Source: Hyphomicrobiales bacterium
Lineage (GTDB): Bacteria; Pseudomonadota; Alphaproteobacteria; Rhizobiales; Rhizobiaceae
Direction: 5' to 3'
Assembly: GCA_900468285.1 (NCBI GenBank)
Contig: UBTF01000008.1
Span: 310,001-374,000, forward strand
DNA: 64,000 bases
This document shows positions 46,405 through 56,819 of the stretch, in pieces. The notes below the pieces were generated by a model. That model worked only from the letters and a program-made list of their open reading frames with translations. It had not been told where the DNA came from and searched no databases. Both the position numbers and the translations under genes were made by a program. Every line of letters begins with the position of its first letter. The first letter of the stretch is position 1.

Positions 46405-46801
46405 CATCTCTCTCCCTTTTTGACGAGCCGTTCGGCACAGGTGCCGGGCAGCATCGTTTTGGCCTTTTTTCTCGTCCGTCGCCGGCCTTTTGCAGCGGAC
46501 TTTACTGTCTGGATGGCGCATATTTCACAGATGCGCCGGGAGGAACGTTCATCCCCCGGTTCGGTTCCTGCAAAGTCTTGAAATCGATATGAAAAGCGGA
46601 CCAGCGACGGGGCCGTCCAAGCGAATGTCTTCGCCAGCACAGGTCTGCGACAGGCCGTGGGTGTGTATTGTCAAGCGAATGCGATCGGTCATGCGATGCG
46701 ACCTTCCATCTGCCAGTTGGTCAGAGCCTATCACAATCGCACCATAGAACAACGTGTTCAGACCGCTTTGACATGGCGCAAAGCACACTTTTCCGTGTCG
46801 C
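46405..46801. other. intergenic region upstream of betI
   Basis: About 395 bp with no supported gene. Short ORFs here lack ribosome-binding sites and family matches. The betI operator lies at its right end. Confidence 0.5.
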
Positions 46802-46837
46802 ATTTATTATTGATTGATCAGTCAATCAATAATAAAT
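46802..46837. promoter_or_regulatory. perfect 16-bp inverted repeat, candidate BetI operator
   Basis: ATTTATTATTGATTGA (46802-46817) and its exact complement (46822-46837) flank TCAG. It lies 22 bp upstream of betI, and BetI is known to repress its own operon from such a site in other bacteria. Confidence 0.85.
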
Positions 46838-46859
46838 TGACCGCCAAAGGAGAAGGCCA

Positions 46860-47486
46860 ATGCCAAAACTCGGAATGGAGCCCTTGCGCAAAAAGGCCCT
46901 GATGGATGCCGCCTTGCGGACCATCGGTCAAAACGGGTCCCTCAACGTCACCATGTCAGATATCGCCCGCGAAGCAGGGGTCTCGGCAGCGCTTGCGCAT
47001 CATTATTTCGGCAGCAAGCAGAAGCTGCTTCTCGAAACCATCCGCAGTCTGCTGCGCGCCCTGCGCCGAGATGCGATTGCGGCGCTCGCGCAGGCATCCG
47101 GTCCGCGCGCGCGGTTGAGCGCCATCGTCCGTGTGTCGTTCCAGAGCGACCAGTTCACCAGCGAGACCGTGGCGGCGTGGCTGGCCTTTTACGTCGAAGC
47201 GCAGCGTTCCGATGAGATGCGTCGGCTGCTGATCACCTATACGCGGCGTCTGCGCTCCAACATCATGGATAGTCTCAACCGCCTCTGCCCACCCGATGAT
47301 GCGGCACGGATTGCCGAGGGGGCCGCGGCATTGATCGATGGGCTCTACATTCGCCACAGCCTTCACGCCGCTCCGCTCGGACTGGCCGCAGCCCCGGCGC
47401 TGGTCGAAAATTATTTCGATACGCAGCTCAAACCCTTTTCGGACGCGCCCGCAACAGACGGCAAACCGTCCATTCGCATTCTTTGA
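46860..47486 (+). CDS. betI: choline-responsive repressor BetI
   Basis: This 208-residue TetR-family repressor has the BetI N-terminus [20 protein letters not shown] and the helix-turn-helix region [20 protein letters not shown]. The C-terminal ligand domain contains [17 protein letters not shown], a BetI hallmark. Choline lifts repression in other bacteria. AAGGAGAAGG precedes the ATG. It starts the betI-betB-betA operon directly after a perfect inverted repeat. Confidence 0.95.
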   Translation: MPKLGMEPLRKKALMDAALRTIGQNGSLNVTMSDIAREAGVSAALAHHYFGSKQKLLLETIRSLLRALRRDAIAALAQASGPRARLSAIVRVSFQSDQFTSETVAAWLAFYVEAQRSDEMRRLLITYTRRLRSNIMDSLNRLCPPDDAARIAEGAAALIDGLYIRHSLHAAPLGLAAAPALVENYFDTQLKPFSDAPATDGKPSIRIL

Positions 47487-47496
47487 GGACCACGAC

Positions 47497-48966
47497 ATGA
47501 CACTGAAAGCCCAACCGAAAGCCTCGCACTTCATCGACGGTGCCTATGTCGAGGACGCAGATGGCGCGATCTTCGAGAGCATCTACCCTGCGACGGGTGA
47601 GGTCGTGGCGCGGCTGCACGCGGCCACCCCGGCCATCGTGGAGCGCGCGGTAGCATCCGCCAAGCGGGCGCAGAAGGAATGGGCGGCCATGAGCCCCACC
47701 GCACGCGGCCGCATCCTGCGCCGTGCCGCCGATATCATCCGCGAGCGCAACCGCGAACTGTCAGAGCTGGAAACGCTCGATACCGGCAAGCCCATTCAGG
47801 AAACAATCGTTGCCGATTCCACCTCGGGCGCGGATTCATTCGAGTTCTTCGGCGGCATCGCGCCATCGGCCCTCAACGGCGACTATATCCCGCTTGGCGG
47901 CGATTTTGCCTATACGAAGCGCGTTCCGCTCGGCGTCTGCGTCGGCATCGGCGCGTGGAACTATCCGCAGCAGATCGCCTGCTGGAAGGCGGCCCCGGCC
48001 CTGGTCGCGGGCAATGCCATGGTCTTCAAGCCATCGGAAAATACCCCGCTCGGCGCGCTGAAGATTGCCGAAATTCTGGTCGAGGCCGGTCTGCCGAAGG
48101 GCTTGTTCAACGTTATTCAGGGCGACCGCGAAACGGGCCCTCTGCTGGTGCAGCATCCTGACGTGGCCAAGGTCTCTCTGACAGGCTCGGTGCCAACAGG
48201 TCGAAAGGTGGCCGCTGCCGCTGCCGGCCACCTCAAGCATGTCACGATGGAACTGGGCGGCAAATCGCCACTCATCGTGTTCGATGATGCCGATATCGAC
48301 AGCGCGGTTGGCGGTGCGATGCTCGGCAACTTCTATTCCTCCGGTCAGGTCTGCTCCAACGGCACGCGCGTCTTTGTCCAGCGCGGCGCAAAGCAGCGTT
48401 TCCTCGAAAACCTGAAAAGCCGCACGGATGCCATGGTCATCGGCGACCCCATGGATGAGGCAACGCAGATCGGTCCGCTGGTTTCCAAAGCGCAGCAGGA
48501 AAAGGTGCTCGCCTATATCGAAAAGGGCAAGGCCGAAGGCGCAACGCTGATTACCGGCGGCGGTATTCCCAACCATGTTGCGGGCGAGGGCGCCTATGTC
48601 CAGCCGACTGTCTTTGCGGACGTGACGGATGGCATGACCATTGCGCGCGAGGAAATCTTCGGGCCTGTCATGTGCGTTCTGGATTTCGATGATGAGGACG
48701 AGGTCATCGCCCGCGCCAATAACACCGAGTTCGGTCTTGCGGGCGGCGTTTTCACCGCTGACATTTCCCGTGCCCACCGCGTGGTTGACCAGCTGGAGGC
48801 GGGCACGCTGTGGATCAACACCTACAATCTCTGCCCTGTCGAAATGCCTTTCGGCGGCTCCAAGCAGTCCGGCTTCGGGCGGGAGAACTCTGCGGCTGCC
48901 CTCAGTCATTATAGCGAGTTGAAGACGGTCTATGTAGCGACGGGCAAGGTAGACGCGCCTTACTGA
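47497..48966 (+). CDS. betB: betaine aldehyde dehydrogenase
   Basis: BetB (489 aa) oxidises betaine aldehyde to glycine betaine with NAD(P). The catalytic cysteine is in [10 protein letters not shown] (C286) and the general-base glutamate in [14 protein letters not shown] 47497 gives the normal length and lies 10 bp after the betI stop codon. Glycine betaine is an osmoprotectant and, in rhizobia, also a carbon and nitrogen source. Confidence 0.97.
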   Translation: MTLKAQPKASHFIDGAYVEDADGAIFESIYPATGEVVARLHAATPAIVERAVASAKRAQKEWAAMSPTARGRILRRAADIIRERNRELSELETLDTGKPIQETIVADSTSGADSFEFFGGIAPSALNGDYIPLGGDFAYTKRVPLGVCVGIGAWNYPQQIACWKAAPALVAGNAMVFKPSENTPLGALKIAEILVEAGLPKGLFNVIQGDRETGPLLVQHPDVAKVSLTGSVPTGRKVAAAAAGHLKHVTMELGGKSPLIVFDDADIDSAVGGAMLGNFYSSGQVCSNGTRVFVQRGAKQRFLENLKSRTDAMVIGDPMDEATQIGPLVSKAQQEKVLAYIEKGKAEGATLITGGGIPNHVAGEGAYVQPTVFADVTDGMTIAREEIFGPVMCVLDFDDEDEVIARANNTEFGLAGGVFTADISRAHRVVDQLEAGTLWINTYNLCPVEMPFGGSKQSGFGRENSAAALSHYSELKTVYVATGKVDAPY

Positions 48967-49027
48967 CCCGCCAGTCGGAGCGTACACCCCACCCGGACCC
49001 ACGCTGATTTTTTAGAGAGCAACCGCA

Positions 49028-50680
49028 ATGCAGCAAGCAGATTTCGTCATCGTCGGGTCGGGTTCCGCAGGGTCCGCCATGGCATATCGTCTGTCGGAAG
49101 ACGGGCGTTACTCGGTCATCGTCATCGAGGCAGGCGGGACGGATTTCGGTCCCTTCATCCAGATGCCCGCCGCGCTCGCCTGGCCAATGAGCATGAAGCG
49201 TTACAATTGGGGCTATTACTCCGAGCCGGAGCCGAACCTCAACAATCGCCGCATCACCGCTCCGCGCGGCAAGGTCATTGGTGGGTCATCATCCATCAAT
49301 GGTCTGGTCTATGTCCGCGGCCATGCCGAAGACTTCAACCGCTGGGAGGAACTTGGCGCGCACGGCTGGTCCTATGCGGATGTGCTGCCCTATTTCAAGC
49401 GAATGGAAACCAGCCATGGCGGCGAAGAGGGTTGGCGTGGCACGGACGGGCCCTTGCATGTGCAGCGCGGGCCGGTGAAGAACCCGCTGTTCCATGCCTT
49501 CGTGCAGGCAGGCGCACAGGCGGGTTTCGAACTGACGGACGATTATAATGGCTCCAAGCAGGAGGGCTTCGGCCTGATGGAGCAGACCATTCACAATGGT
49601 CGCCGCTGGTCAGCCGCCAACGCCTATCTCAGACCGGCGCTGAAACGCGGCAATGTCACACTGGTCAAGGGCTTCGCCCGCAAGATCATCATTGAAAACG
49701 GTCGCGCAACCGGCGTTGAGGTGGAGCGCCGGGGTGCCATCGAGACCATCGGCGCAAACCGCGAGGTCATCGTCGCTGCCTCATCCTTCAATTCGCCCAA
49801 GCTGCTGATGTTGTCGGGCATCGGCCCCGCCCGGCACCTGCAGGAACTCGGCATCGAGGTGAAGGCAGACCGGCCCGGTGTGGGCGAAAATCTCCAGGAT
49901 CATATGGAGTTCTATTTCCAGCAGGTTTCGACCAAGCCGGTCTCGCTTTATTCATGGCTGCCATGGTTCTGGCAGGGCGTGGCGGGCGCGCAATGGCTGG
50001 TGACGAAGGGTGGGCTTGGCGCTTCCAACCAGTTCGAGGCCTGCGCCTTCCTGCGCTCCGAGCCGGGGCTGAAGCAGCCCGATATTCAGTTCCACTTCCT
50101 GCCCGTCGCCATTTCCTATGATGGCAAGGCAGCGGCGAAAAGCCACGGTTTTCAGGTTCATGTCGGCTATAATCTGTCGAAATCGCGCGGCAATGTCACG
50201 CTACGCTCCAGCAATCCGAGCGACGATCCGGTGATCCGCTTCAACTATATGAGCCATCGGCAAGACTGGGAGAAGTTCCGCCATTGCGTGCGCCTGACGC
50301 GGGAAATCTTCAGCCAGAAGGCATTCGACGACTATCGCGGACCGGAAATCCAGCCGGGCGAGGGTGTCCAGTCCGATGAGGATATCGATGCCTTCCTGCG
50401 CGAGCATCTGGAAAGCGCCTACCATCCCTGCGGCACCTGCAGAATGGGTGACCGCAACGACCCGCTGGCGGTGGTCGATCCGGAATGCAGGGTCATCGGC
50501 GTGGAGGGTCTTCGCGTCGCCGACAGTTCCATCTTTCCGCATGTGACCTATGGCAATCTCAATGGCCCGTCGATCATGACCGGAGAAAAGGCCTCCGACC
50601 ATATTCTCGGAAAACAGCCTTTGCCCCGCTCAAATCAGGAGCCATGGAGCAACCCGCGCGCAGCAGTCAGTGATCGGTAA
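49028..50680 (+). CDS. betA: choline dehydrogenase
   Basis: BetA (550 aa) is a GMC-family flavoenzyme that oxidises choline to betaine aldehyde. The FAD motif [16 protein letters not shown] and [20 protein letters not shown] are intact, and the C-terminal [10 protein letters not shown] contains the catalytic histidine region. It is the last gene of betIBA. There is no betC (choline sulfatase) in the window, unlike some rhizobial bet operons. Confidence 0.97.
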   Translation: MQQADFVIVGSGSAGSAMAYRLSEDGRYSVIVIEAGGTDFGPFIQMPAALAWPMSMKRYNWGYYSEPEPNLNNRRITAPRGKVIGGSSSINGLVYVRGHAEDFNRWEELGAHGWSYADVLPYFKRMETSHGGEEGWRGTDGPLHVQRGPVKNPLFHAFVQAGAQAGFELTDDYNGSKQEGFGLMEQTIHNGRRWSAANAYLRPALKRGNVTLVKGFARKIIIENGRATGVEVERRGAIETIGANREVIVAASSFNSPKLLMLSGIGPARHLQELGIEVKADRPGVGENLQDHMEFYFQQVSTKPVSLYSWLPWFWQGVAGAQWLVTKGGLGASNQFEACAFLRSEPGLKQPDIQFHFLPVAISYDGKAAAKSHGFQVHVGYNLSKSRGNVTLRSSNPSDDPVIRFNYMSHRQDWEKFRHCVRLTREIFSQKAFDDYRGPEIQPGEGVQSDEDIDAFLREHLESAYHPCGTCRMGDRNDPLAVVDPECRVIGVEGLRVADSSIFPHVTYGNLNGPSIMTGEKASDHILGKQPLPRSNQEPWSNPRAAVSDR

Positions 50681-50786
50681 AAGCCACTGGCACTCAAGTC
50701 TTCTTGATAATTGTCAGGGTTAAGGTTGCAATCGCGGCGCTGCGGTTCGATAAGGAAGGTCTCTCCCAGACGACAGAAAAGCTGCC

Positions 50787-52145
50787 ATGCCCGCCAGATA
50801 TAGAAAAATGAAGATGTTGCGCCGTACCCGTGTGGTGTGGGGTAACTGGCAGGTCTGGAAGCCGCGTGCGATTTTCTGGACCGGTGCGCTTGCCGTCGGT
50901 GTGATCAGTGTCGCCTTTGCGAAAATGGCGGACTGGGCGCAGCATCTGTTTTTCTCGGTAACATCGTCGGGTACGTGGGCCTTTCTGCTGCCGCTTCTCA
51001 TCACGCCGATTGGCTTTGCCCTTTGCGCCTGGCTGTCCATCAAGGTCTTCCCCAATTCCGGCGGCAGCGGCATCCCGCAGGCCATCGCGGCGCGACATTT
51101 CCACGAGGATGAGGATCGCTCCCGCCTGCTGTCGCTGAAACTGGCATTCGGCAAGATTATTCTGACGATTGCAGGGCTTCTGTCCGGGGCATCGATAGGG
51201 CGTGAGGGGCCGACCGTGCAGGTGGGGGCCTCCATCATGCTGCAGGCAGCAAGGCTTGGCGGCATGGCGCAGGCCAGAGGTCTTATTCTGGCGGGCTCCG
51301 CCGCCGGCATCGCTGCCGCTTTCAACACGCCGCTCGCAGGCATTGTCTTCGCCATCGAGGAAATGGGCCGTACCTATGAAGCGCGGTCCAACGGGCTCGT
51401 GCTCACGGCGGTCATTCTCTCTGGTCTGGCGTCGCTTGGCCTCGTCGGCACCTATACCTATTTCGGAACGAGCAGCGTCTCGGCCCAGACCGCAGCCGAC
51501 TGGGGGCTGGTGCTGGTCTGCGGGATCGGAGGCGGATTGTTCGGTGCCGTTTTCAGCGCCTTCGCACTCAAGGCTTCGCAGCGCATTCGCCGCTGGAGCC
51601 ATAGCGTGCCTCTCAAGCGTATGCTTATCGTTGCCGCTCTCTGCGGACTGGCCTCAGCCGTGATTGGTGTTGCCACCGGTGGCGCGACCTTCGGCACCGG
51701 TTACGAACAGGCGCGTTCCGCTATCGAGGGTCATGCTGCCCCAAGCTTCTTCTTTCTCGAAAAGCTGGCGGCCACCTTCCTGTCGATGATGTCAGGGATT
51801 CCAGGCGGCATATTTGCGCCTTCCCTGTCTGTCGGGGCGGGCTTCGGCAGCACCGTGGCGTCGGTTCTGGGCACCAGCATCGGGCTTGGTGCCATACTGG
51901 GCATGGCGGGTTATTTTGCGGGCGTGGTTCAGGCGCCCATGACGGCCTTCGTCATCATTCTGGAGATGACGGGAAACCATGAGGCGCTGATCCCCATCAT
52001 GGCCGCATCGATGCTTGGCTATCTCACATCGCGCATGGTTTCAGCAGAGCCGCTCTATCACGGCCTGTCGCGCGTCTTCATCGCGCAGGGCATAAGGGCA
52101 AAGCGGGCCAATCGCAGCGGCGAGGAACGTCACACGCCCAGCTGA
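50787..52145 (+). CDS. ClC-type chloride/proton antiporter
   Basis: This 452-residue protein has the ClC signatures GSGIP (93-97), GREGP (138-142, gating glutamate E140) and GGIFAPSLS (near 340), and a FAIEE segment whose E192 corresponds to the proton glutamate of E. coli EcClC. With both glutamates present, an H+/Cl- exchanger is more likely than a channel; this is inferred. It has many transmembrane helices. Its end overlaps the convergent DUF3750 gene by 16 bp. Confidence 0.93.
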   Translation: MPARYRKMKMLRRTRVVWGNWQVWKPRAIFWTGALAVGVISVAFAKMADWAQHLFFSVTSSGTWAFLLPLLITPIGFALCAWLSIKVFPNSGGSGIPQAIAARHFHEDEDRSRLLSLKLAFGKIILTIAGLLSGASIGREGPTVQVGASIMLQAARLGGMAQARGLILAGSAAGIAAAFNTPLAGIVFAIEEMGRTYEARSNGLVLTAVILSGLASLGLVGTYTYFGTSSVSAQTAADWGLVLVCGIGGGLFGAVFSAFALKASQRIRRWSHSVPLKRMLIVAALCGLASAVIGVATGGATFGTGYEQARSAIEGHAAPSFFFLEKLAATFLSMMSGIPGGIFAPSLSVGAGFGSTVASVLGTSIGLGAILGMAGYFAGVVQAPMTAFVIILEMTGNHEALIPIMAASMLGYLTSRMVSAEPLYHGLSRVFIAQGIRAKRANRSGEERHTPS

Positions 52146-52903
52146 TAACCGGTGCCGAAGTAGCCGAGGCCGGGGATCTTTATCCCGGGATTGACCACGT
52201 CAAACCCTGCGACGAGCCCTAGAAAATTCAGCTCAAAACCGCTGCGCACGCCCGCAGAGACACCCAGCAAGCCGCCAAGCGAAAGGCTGATGTCCTTCCA
52301 GTCATCGGCGACATGGATGAACGCGCCATTGGGAAGATAATCGCGACCGACAGCATCGGGCGGCAGGACGACGCCCAGTTCCGGCACGCTGCGCAGCACA
52401 TGAGCAACGAAGGTGTTCGAGTTCGGGCCGGGATAGATGTGGTAGCCACCGGGTTCCCCATAGGGATAGTCTTCAATCGCTTTTTCGATTTTCGGTATCA
52501 GCCTTGCTGCTTCCTCGCCATGCAGCTCCAGCACGCGTCTTGGCATGTTGGAATACCAATAGGCGTCCGGCGGATAGGCGTTGCGGCGAATGGGCGTGCC
52601 CCAGCCAACCTTGTCATATCGTTCGTAACGCGCAGCCCCCTCCTGCTTCGTCACGATCCAGGCATGGCTTGCAATTGAGCCCTTGAGCCCGCCGGTCATG
52701 GCCGAATAGACATAAATGGCAGCGGGGTTGTCGGCTTTGGCTTCCGGCAGAATGCCCGCCGAGGACCAGCGCGCATTGCGGTAGCCTGTCGGGTGTTCCT
52801 TCATCGCCCATAAACCGGCTGACGCCAGCGCGGGCAGAAGATAAATGAGGAAAACGGCAACGACGAAACGTTTGGCGAATTTCAATTGGGCGATCTCGTG
52901 CAT
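52130..52903 (-). CDS. DUF3750 protein
   Basis: The ATG at 52903 gives 257 residues. An N-terminal membrane segment (about 11-32, VVAVFLIYLLPALASAGLW) anchors a periplasmic DUF3750 domain. Landmarks are SHAWIVTKQEG, RYDKVGWGTPIRRNAYPPDA and GPNSNTFVAHVLR, the last resembling an NlpC-like SNTF/H arrangement with a catalytic-looking histidine. Function is unknown. It is divergent from the asparaginase gene and convergent with the ClC gene. Confidence 0.83.
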   Translation of the reverse strand: MHEIAQLKFAKRFVVAVFLIYLLPALASAGLWAMKEHPTGYRNARWSSAGILPEAKADNPAAIYVYSAMTGGLKGSIASHAWIVTKQEGAARYERYDKVGWGTPIRRNAYPPDAYWYSNMPRRVLELHGEEAARLIPKIEKAIEDYPYGEPGGYHIYPGPNSNTFVAHVLRSVPELGVVLPPDAVGRDYLPNGAFIHVADDWKDISLSLGGLLGVSAGVRSGFELNFLGLVAGFDVVNPGIKIPGLGYFGTGYQLGV

Positions 52904-52960
52904 CGTGGAGACAATTGCTCTAAACAATGGTGTCAAATCCGTATTTTTTGAGGCCAGACC

Positions 52961-53962
52961 ATGCACAACCCCGTTACCGTCGAAGTCACCCGCGGCAATA
53001 TTGTCGAAAGCCGCCATCGGGGCATGGCGGTGGTCGTGGATGGCGATGGTTCAGTGCTGCTGTCGGCAGGGGATGTGGATGCTGCCGTGTTTCCGCGTTC
53101 TGCCTGCAAGGCAATGCAGGCGCTGCCACTGATCGAAAGCGGCGCTGCTGATGCCTACGGGTTCGGCAATCGCGAGCTTGCCCTTGCCTGTTCCTCCCAT
53201 TCCGGCGAGGACGCCCATGTGGAACTTGCCGCCGCCATGCTCGCCAAGGCGGGACGCGATGTCGACAGCCTGGAATGCGGCGCGCACTGGTCTTCGGACC
53301 AGAAAACCATCATTCATCAGGCCCGGACCCTGGAAAAGCCGACGGCACTGCATAACAACTGCTCGGGCAAGCACTCCGGTTTCGTCTGCACATGCTGCCA
53401 TACCGGCACCGATCCGCAGGGATATGTGGGCTATGACCATCCTCTCCAGCAGCAAATTCGTGCGACCATGCAAAGCCTGATGGGCGAAGCCATTGGCCAC
53501 GACAATTGCGGCATCGATGGATGCTCCATTCCCAATTATGCCATTCCGCTGAAAAGCCTCGCGTACGGCTTTGCCAGAATGGCGACGGGGCGGGGGCTGG
53601 AGGCGGTCCGTGCGCAGGCATCCCGTCGTTTGATGGAGGCCTGCATGGCAGAACCCTTCTATGTGGCTGGAACTGGCCGCACCTGCACGAGGCTGATGGA
53701 AATTGACCCCGGCAGGATCTTTGCCAAGACGGGGGCGGAAGGCGTCTTCGTCGCGGCGCTTCCGCAACAGGGGCTGGCCATGGCGGTGAAATGCGAAGAC
53801 GGCACCACGCGTGCCGCCGAAGCCATGATTGCAGCCCTGCTTGCGCGCTACATGGAAAAGGACAGCGCCGCGCAGAACAGGATGATGGCCATGGCAAACC
53901 GTTCCATGAAGAACTGGAACGGCATCACCGTTGGCGAAATCCGGGTTACCTCAGCGCTCTGA
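52961..53962 (+). CDS. Rhizobium-etli-type L-asparaginase (serine/zinc class)
   Basis: This 333-residue enzyme hydrolyses asparagine to aspartate and ammonia. It matches the R. etli ReAV class, not the E. coli type: S47 and K50 in PRSACK (ReAV S48/K51), S79 in SSHSG (S80), C134 and K137 in NNCSGKH (zinc ligands C135/K138) and C188 in DGCSIP (C189). K256 in AKTGAEG is a candidate for the second catalytic lysine. It is divergent from DUF3750 and abuts the convergent GST gene. Confidence 0.92.
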   Translation: MHNPVTVEVTRGNIVESRHRGMAVVVDGDGSVLLSAGDVDAAVFPRSACKAMQALPLIESGAADAYGFGNRELALACSSHSGEDAHVELAAAMLAKAGRDVDSLECGAHWSSDQKTIIHQARTLEKPTALHNNCSGKHSGFVCTCCHTGTDPQGYVGYDHPLQQQIRATMQSLMGEAIGHDNCGIDGCSIPNYAIPLKSLAYGFARMATGRGLEAVRAQASRRLMEACMAEPFYVAGTGRTCTRLMEIDPGRIFAKTGAEGVFVAALPQQGLAMAVKCEDGTTRAAEAMIAALLARYMEKDSAAQNRMMAMANRSMKNWNGITVGEIRVTSAL

Positions 53963-54622
53963 TCACGCCGCTTCGCTGTCGCGGGCGCTCCACATCGCCT
54001 TGAAGGCGGCGCGGCTCTGGCACCGGTCCAGCCAGGCCTTAACGACCGGGTTTGCCTCAAACAACGGCGTGTGCGCCTGCGCATAGCGCACGACCTCGGC
54101 AACATTGATATCGGCAACGCTGAAGCGGTTTCCGACGAGATACTCATTTTCGGAAAGATGCTGTTCCAGAACCTTGAAAGGACGGCGCAGAAGGCGCGCG
54201 GCCACTTCTATGACGGCCTGGCCCGCATCTGTATTGGCAAGCCCCTCCGACACGGTGGACGAAATCTTCAGCGCATTGGTTTCGATTTCCGTTGCCGCGA
54301 AGAAGGACCACTGCATCATTTGCGCGTCTTCGGCCAGATCAGCGGGCGCAACGGCGGTGCCGTGCTTGCGGGCAAGATAGAGGTTGATGGCCATGGATTC
54401 ATAAAGAACCATGCCGTCATCTTCTATGCAGGGAATGGTGCCCATGGGGTTGATCGCCAGAAAGGATGGCGTCAGCGTGTTCATCGGAGCGTTGGCTGCC
54501 AGTGGATCTTCCACCCGTCTGGCCTGAATGACAGGCACCAGTTTGAAATTCAGCCCCAACTCGCCCGCCAGCCACAAGGTGCGCGTGGCGCGAGACCGGT
54601 AGACACCGTAAATTTTCAGCAT
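53963..54622 (-). CDS. glutathione S-transferase family protein
   Basis: This 219-residue GST has an N-terminal thioredoxin-like domain starting [17 protein letters not shown] with the Ser/Arg-containing glutathione-binding loop, the cis-proline [21 protein letters not shown] region, and a C-terminal helical domain with [12 protein letters not shown] (the N-capping box). The class and substrate are unclear. Its stop codon directly abuts the asparaginase stop on the other strand. Confidence 0.92.
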   Translation of the reverse strand: MLKIYGVYRSRATRTLWLAGELGLNFKLVPVIQARRVEDPLAANAPMNTLTPSFLAINPMGTIPCIEDDGMVLYESMAINLYLARKHGTAVAPADLAEDAQMMQWSFFAATEIETNALKISSTVSEGLANTDAGQAVIEVAARLLRRPFKVLEQHLSENEYLVGNRFSVADINVAEVVRYAQAHTPLFEANPVVKAWLDRCQSRAAFKAMWSARDSEAA

Positions 54623-54911
54623 TTGAAACCCCCTTCGATCGCTGCGGCCAAGCTATTGCCGGTAGCGCCAAAACGGAAGCGGGATTGTTCTTCCTATACA
54701 CGTTTTTTCTAAATCTAGCTCACAGCTTTCGATTGCATTTAAGTCGAATCATAGCTATCTGCGACTATATTGCAGCATAATAGTTCAATTCCAAATATAC
54801 TTTCCGCTGGGGTCAGTTTAAGATCTACTTTAATAAGGCATAAGTAATTCTATGCCAATATCGCTGGCGCAGCACTGTTTGCTAGGGCATGGTGGCGATC
54901 GTGGGGCAATA

Positions 54912-56411
54912 ATGACCGGCGAAGGTGGAACAGTTAAGGATCCTTGCGCAATGCGTGAAGAAAATAGCGCTCGCTTGCTTGACGTGCAGGCACTGGCTGC
55001 AAATCTTCTTGAACCTGGGATAGCCGATCCTCGGCTCGCTTACCTGCTCGACAACATTCCCGAAATTGTATTCCTCAAGGATATGGATGGCTACTTCACC
55101 TACCTGAATGCCGCTGCACTCGCGGGCCTCGACCATGTCCCCTTCAAGAAGGGAAGATTGACAATATTCGACATGGTTCCGCCGGATGCCGCGCGGGCTA
55201 TAGACGCCATGGAACGCCGTATCATGGAGACCGGCGAAAGCGTTTATGACGCAGAGGAGCGCATCTGCAAGGATGGAAATATCCGCTGGTTTTCAGCCAG
55301 TCGCATTCCCATTCGCGACGCGCAGGGAAACATCATCGGCCTGGCCGGTATCTCGCGCGATATCACCGCCGCCAAATGGCAGGAAACATTGCGCCGCAGC
55401 CACGCCTCGCTGCTGGAGATGATTGTCCACGGTCAGCCCTTGCCGACAATTCTTGAGGGTGCGGTCAATACTGTCGAAAACATTCTGGATAATCTGCGCG
55501 GTTCCGTTCTGCTGGTCGAGCAGGGGCGCCTGCGAAACGGCGCAGCGCCATCGCTGCCTGCGGCCTATACGGCACTCATCGATGGCATCGAGATAGGACC
55601 CGAGGTGGGCTCCTGCGGCACGGCAGCCTGGCATAGAGAGCCCGTCTATGTCAGCGATACCTATCAGGACAGGCTCTGGAAAAACTATGTGGACACCGCA
55701 ATGCTTCACGGTCTGCGCTCCTGTTGGTCCACGCCCATCTTTGGAAATGGCGGAGTGCTTCTCGGCACGTTTGCGCTTTATTCCGGCACTGTCAGGATGC
55801 CGACCCAGATTGAAAAAGAAATCATCGAGATGGCGACGAATATCGCCGGGATCGCGATTGACCGACGCCGCGCTGAAGACCGTGTGCATTTCCTCGCGCA
55901 TCACGATCCTCTGACGGGGCTTTCCAACCGTAACCTGTTCTGGAGCCAGTTTCATCGGGCCATCCACGAAGCCAGACGCGAAGACCGGCTGGTTGCGGTC
56001 AGCTATATCGATCTCGATAATTTCAAGGAAATCAACGATCTGCACGGACATGCGGTCGGAGACCTCGTATTGCGCACTCTTGCAGAACGGATCACCAGCT
56101 GCATTCGCGCCTCCGATATTGCCGTCAGGCTTGGCGGTGACGAGTTTGCCATCATCTTCAGCAACCCGAGGCATGATGAAATCGGGATATTGAACAGGTT
56201 GGAGAGCATCCGCAAACGCGCGGCAGAGCCCATTCCAATCGAAAACGGATCGGTCAGCGTCACCTGTTCGTCCGGCACGGCTTTTTACCCCGGCGATGGA
56301 GACACGCCGGAGGCTTTGCTCGCAAAGGCGGATGCGGCCATGTATCAGGCCAAGAAGCAGGGCAGGAACGGTGTGCGCTTCTTCGACCAGACCTTCGGAT
56401 CGGGCATCTGA
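54912..56411 (+). CDS. PAS-GAF-GGDEF diguanylate cyclase
   Basis: This 499-residue protein (start uncertain; 54852 and 54951 are in frame) has a PAS domain (about 50-160, with LLDNIPEIVFLKDMDGYF), a GAF domain (about 165-320) and a GGDEF domain (about 330-490). The active-site motif is intact (RLGGDEF). The inhibitory I-site RxxD is present five residues upstream (RASD), so it should make c-di-GMP with product inhibition. No membrane segment is visible, so sensing is probably cytoplasmic. Confidence 0.94.
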   Translation: MTGEGGTVKDPCAMREENSARLLDVQALAANLLEPGIADPRLAYLLDNIPEIVFLKDMDGYFTYLNAAALAGLDHVPFKKGRLTIFDMVPPDAARAIDAMERRIMETGESVYDAEERICKDGNIRWFSASRIPIRDAQGNIIGLAGISRDITAAKWQETLRRSHASLLEMIVHGQPLPTILEGAVNTVENILDNLRGSVLLVEQGRLRNGAAPSLPAAYTALIDGIEIGPEVGSCGTAAWHREPVYVSDTYQDRLWKNYVDTAMLHGLRSCWSTPIFGNGGVLLGTFALYSGTVRMPTQIEKEIIEMATNIAGIAIDRRRAEDRVHFLAHHDPLTGLSNRNLFWSQFHRAIHEARREDRLVAVSYIDLDNFKEINDLHGHAVGDLVLRTLAERITSCIRASDIAVRLGGDEFAIIFSNPRHDEIGILNRLESIRKRAAEPIPIENGSVSVTCSSGTAFYPGDGDTPEALLAKADAAMYQAKKQGRNGVRFFDQTFGSGI

Positions 56412-56588
56412 CGCCTGCGGCAGTTTGCCTCAAAGCGTATGAAATTCTGGCGTAAGCTATAGTCATAATTGATTATTATGCAAGTCGAACAAGGCGCAGA
56501 GCGCCGTTCGACGACCCGCGTTTGATCTCGCGCAATTTCAGCAATCGAGCATATCGTACTCTGCCATCGACAAAAGATGGAGATTCCG

Positions 56589-56786
56589 ATGAGAGATTCG
56601 CAGACAGTTTTCGATAGCATGATGACGCCCGTCTATGCGGGCGCTGCAATCGCGCTGCTCCTGTCTGTCCGGCAGGTTGATGCATGGCAGAAATCGCGCC
56701 GCCACCACCAGACGCAGGCTGCGTTGCGCAAGGACGGCCCGGTCAAAACGGCGGCTTCAGCCAGCGTGAAAGCTGCGCTGCCCTGA
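56589..56786 (+). CDS. small hypothetical protein with a short hydrophobic segment
   Basis: The 65-residue ORF begins at ATG 56589, preceded by GGAG. It has a hydrophobic stretch (VYAGAAIALLLSV) followed by a basic tail with SRRHHQTQAALRK. It could be a small membrane-associated protein, but no family is recognised and coding evidence is moderate. Confidence 0.55.
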   Translation: MRDSQTVFDSMMTPVYAGAAIALLLSVRQVDAWQKSRRHHQTQAALRKDGPVKTAASASVKAALP

Positions 56787-56819
56787 ATGCGCCTTTCGCC
56801 TGTCAGCTGAATTTGAGGA

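Noticed and set aside
46549-46803. 84-codon minus-strand open frame upstream of betI
   Set aside because: No ribosome-binding site or recognised family; it overlaps the betI promoter region.
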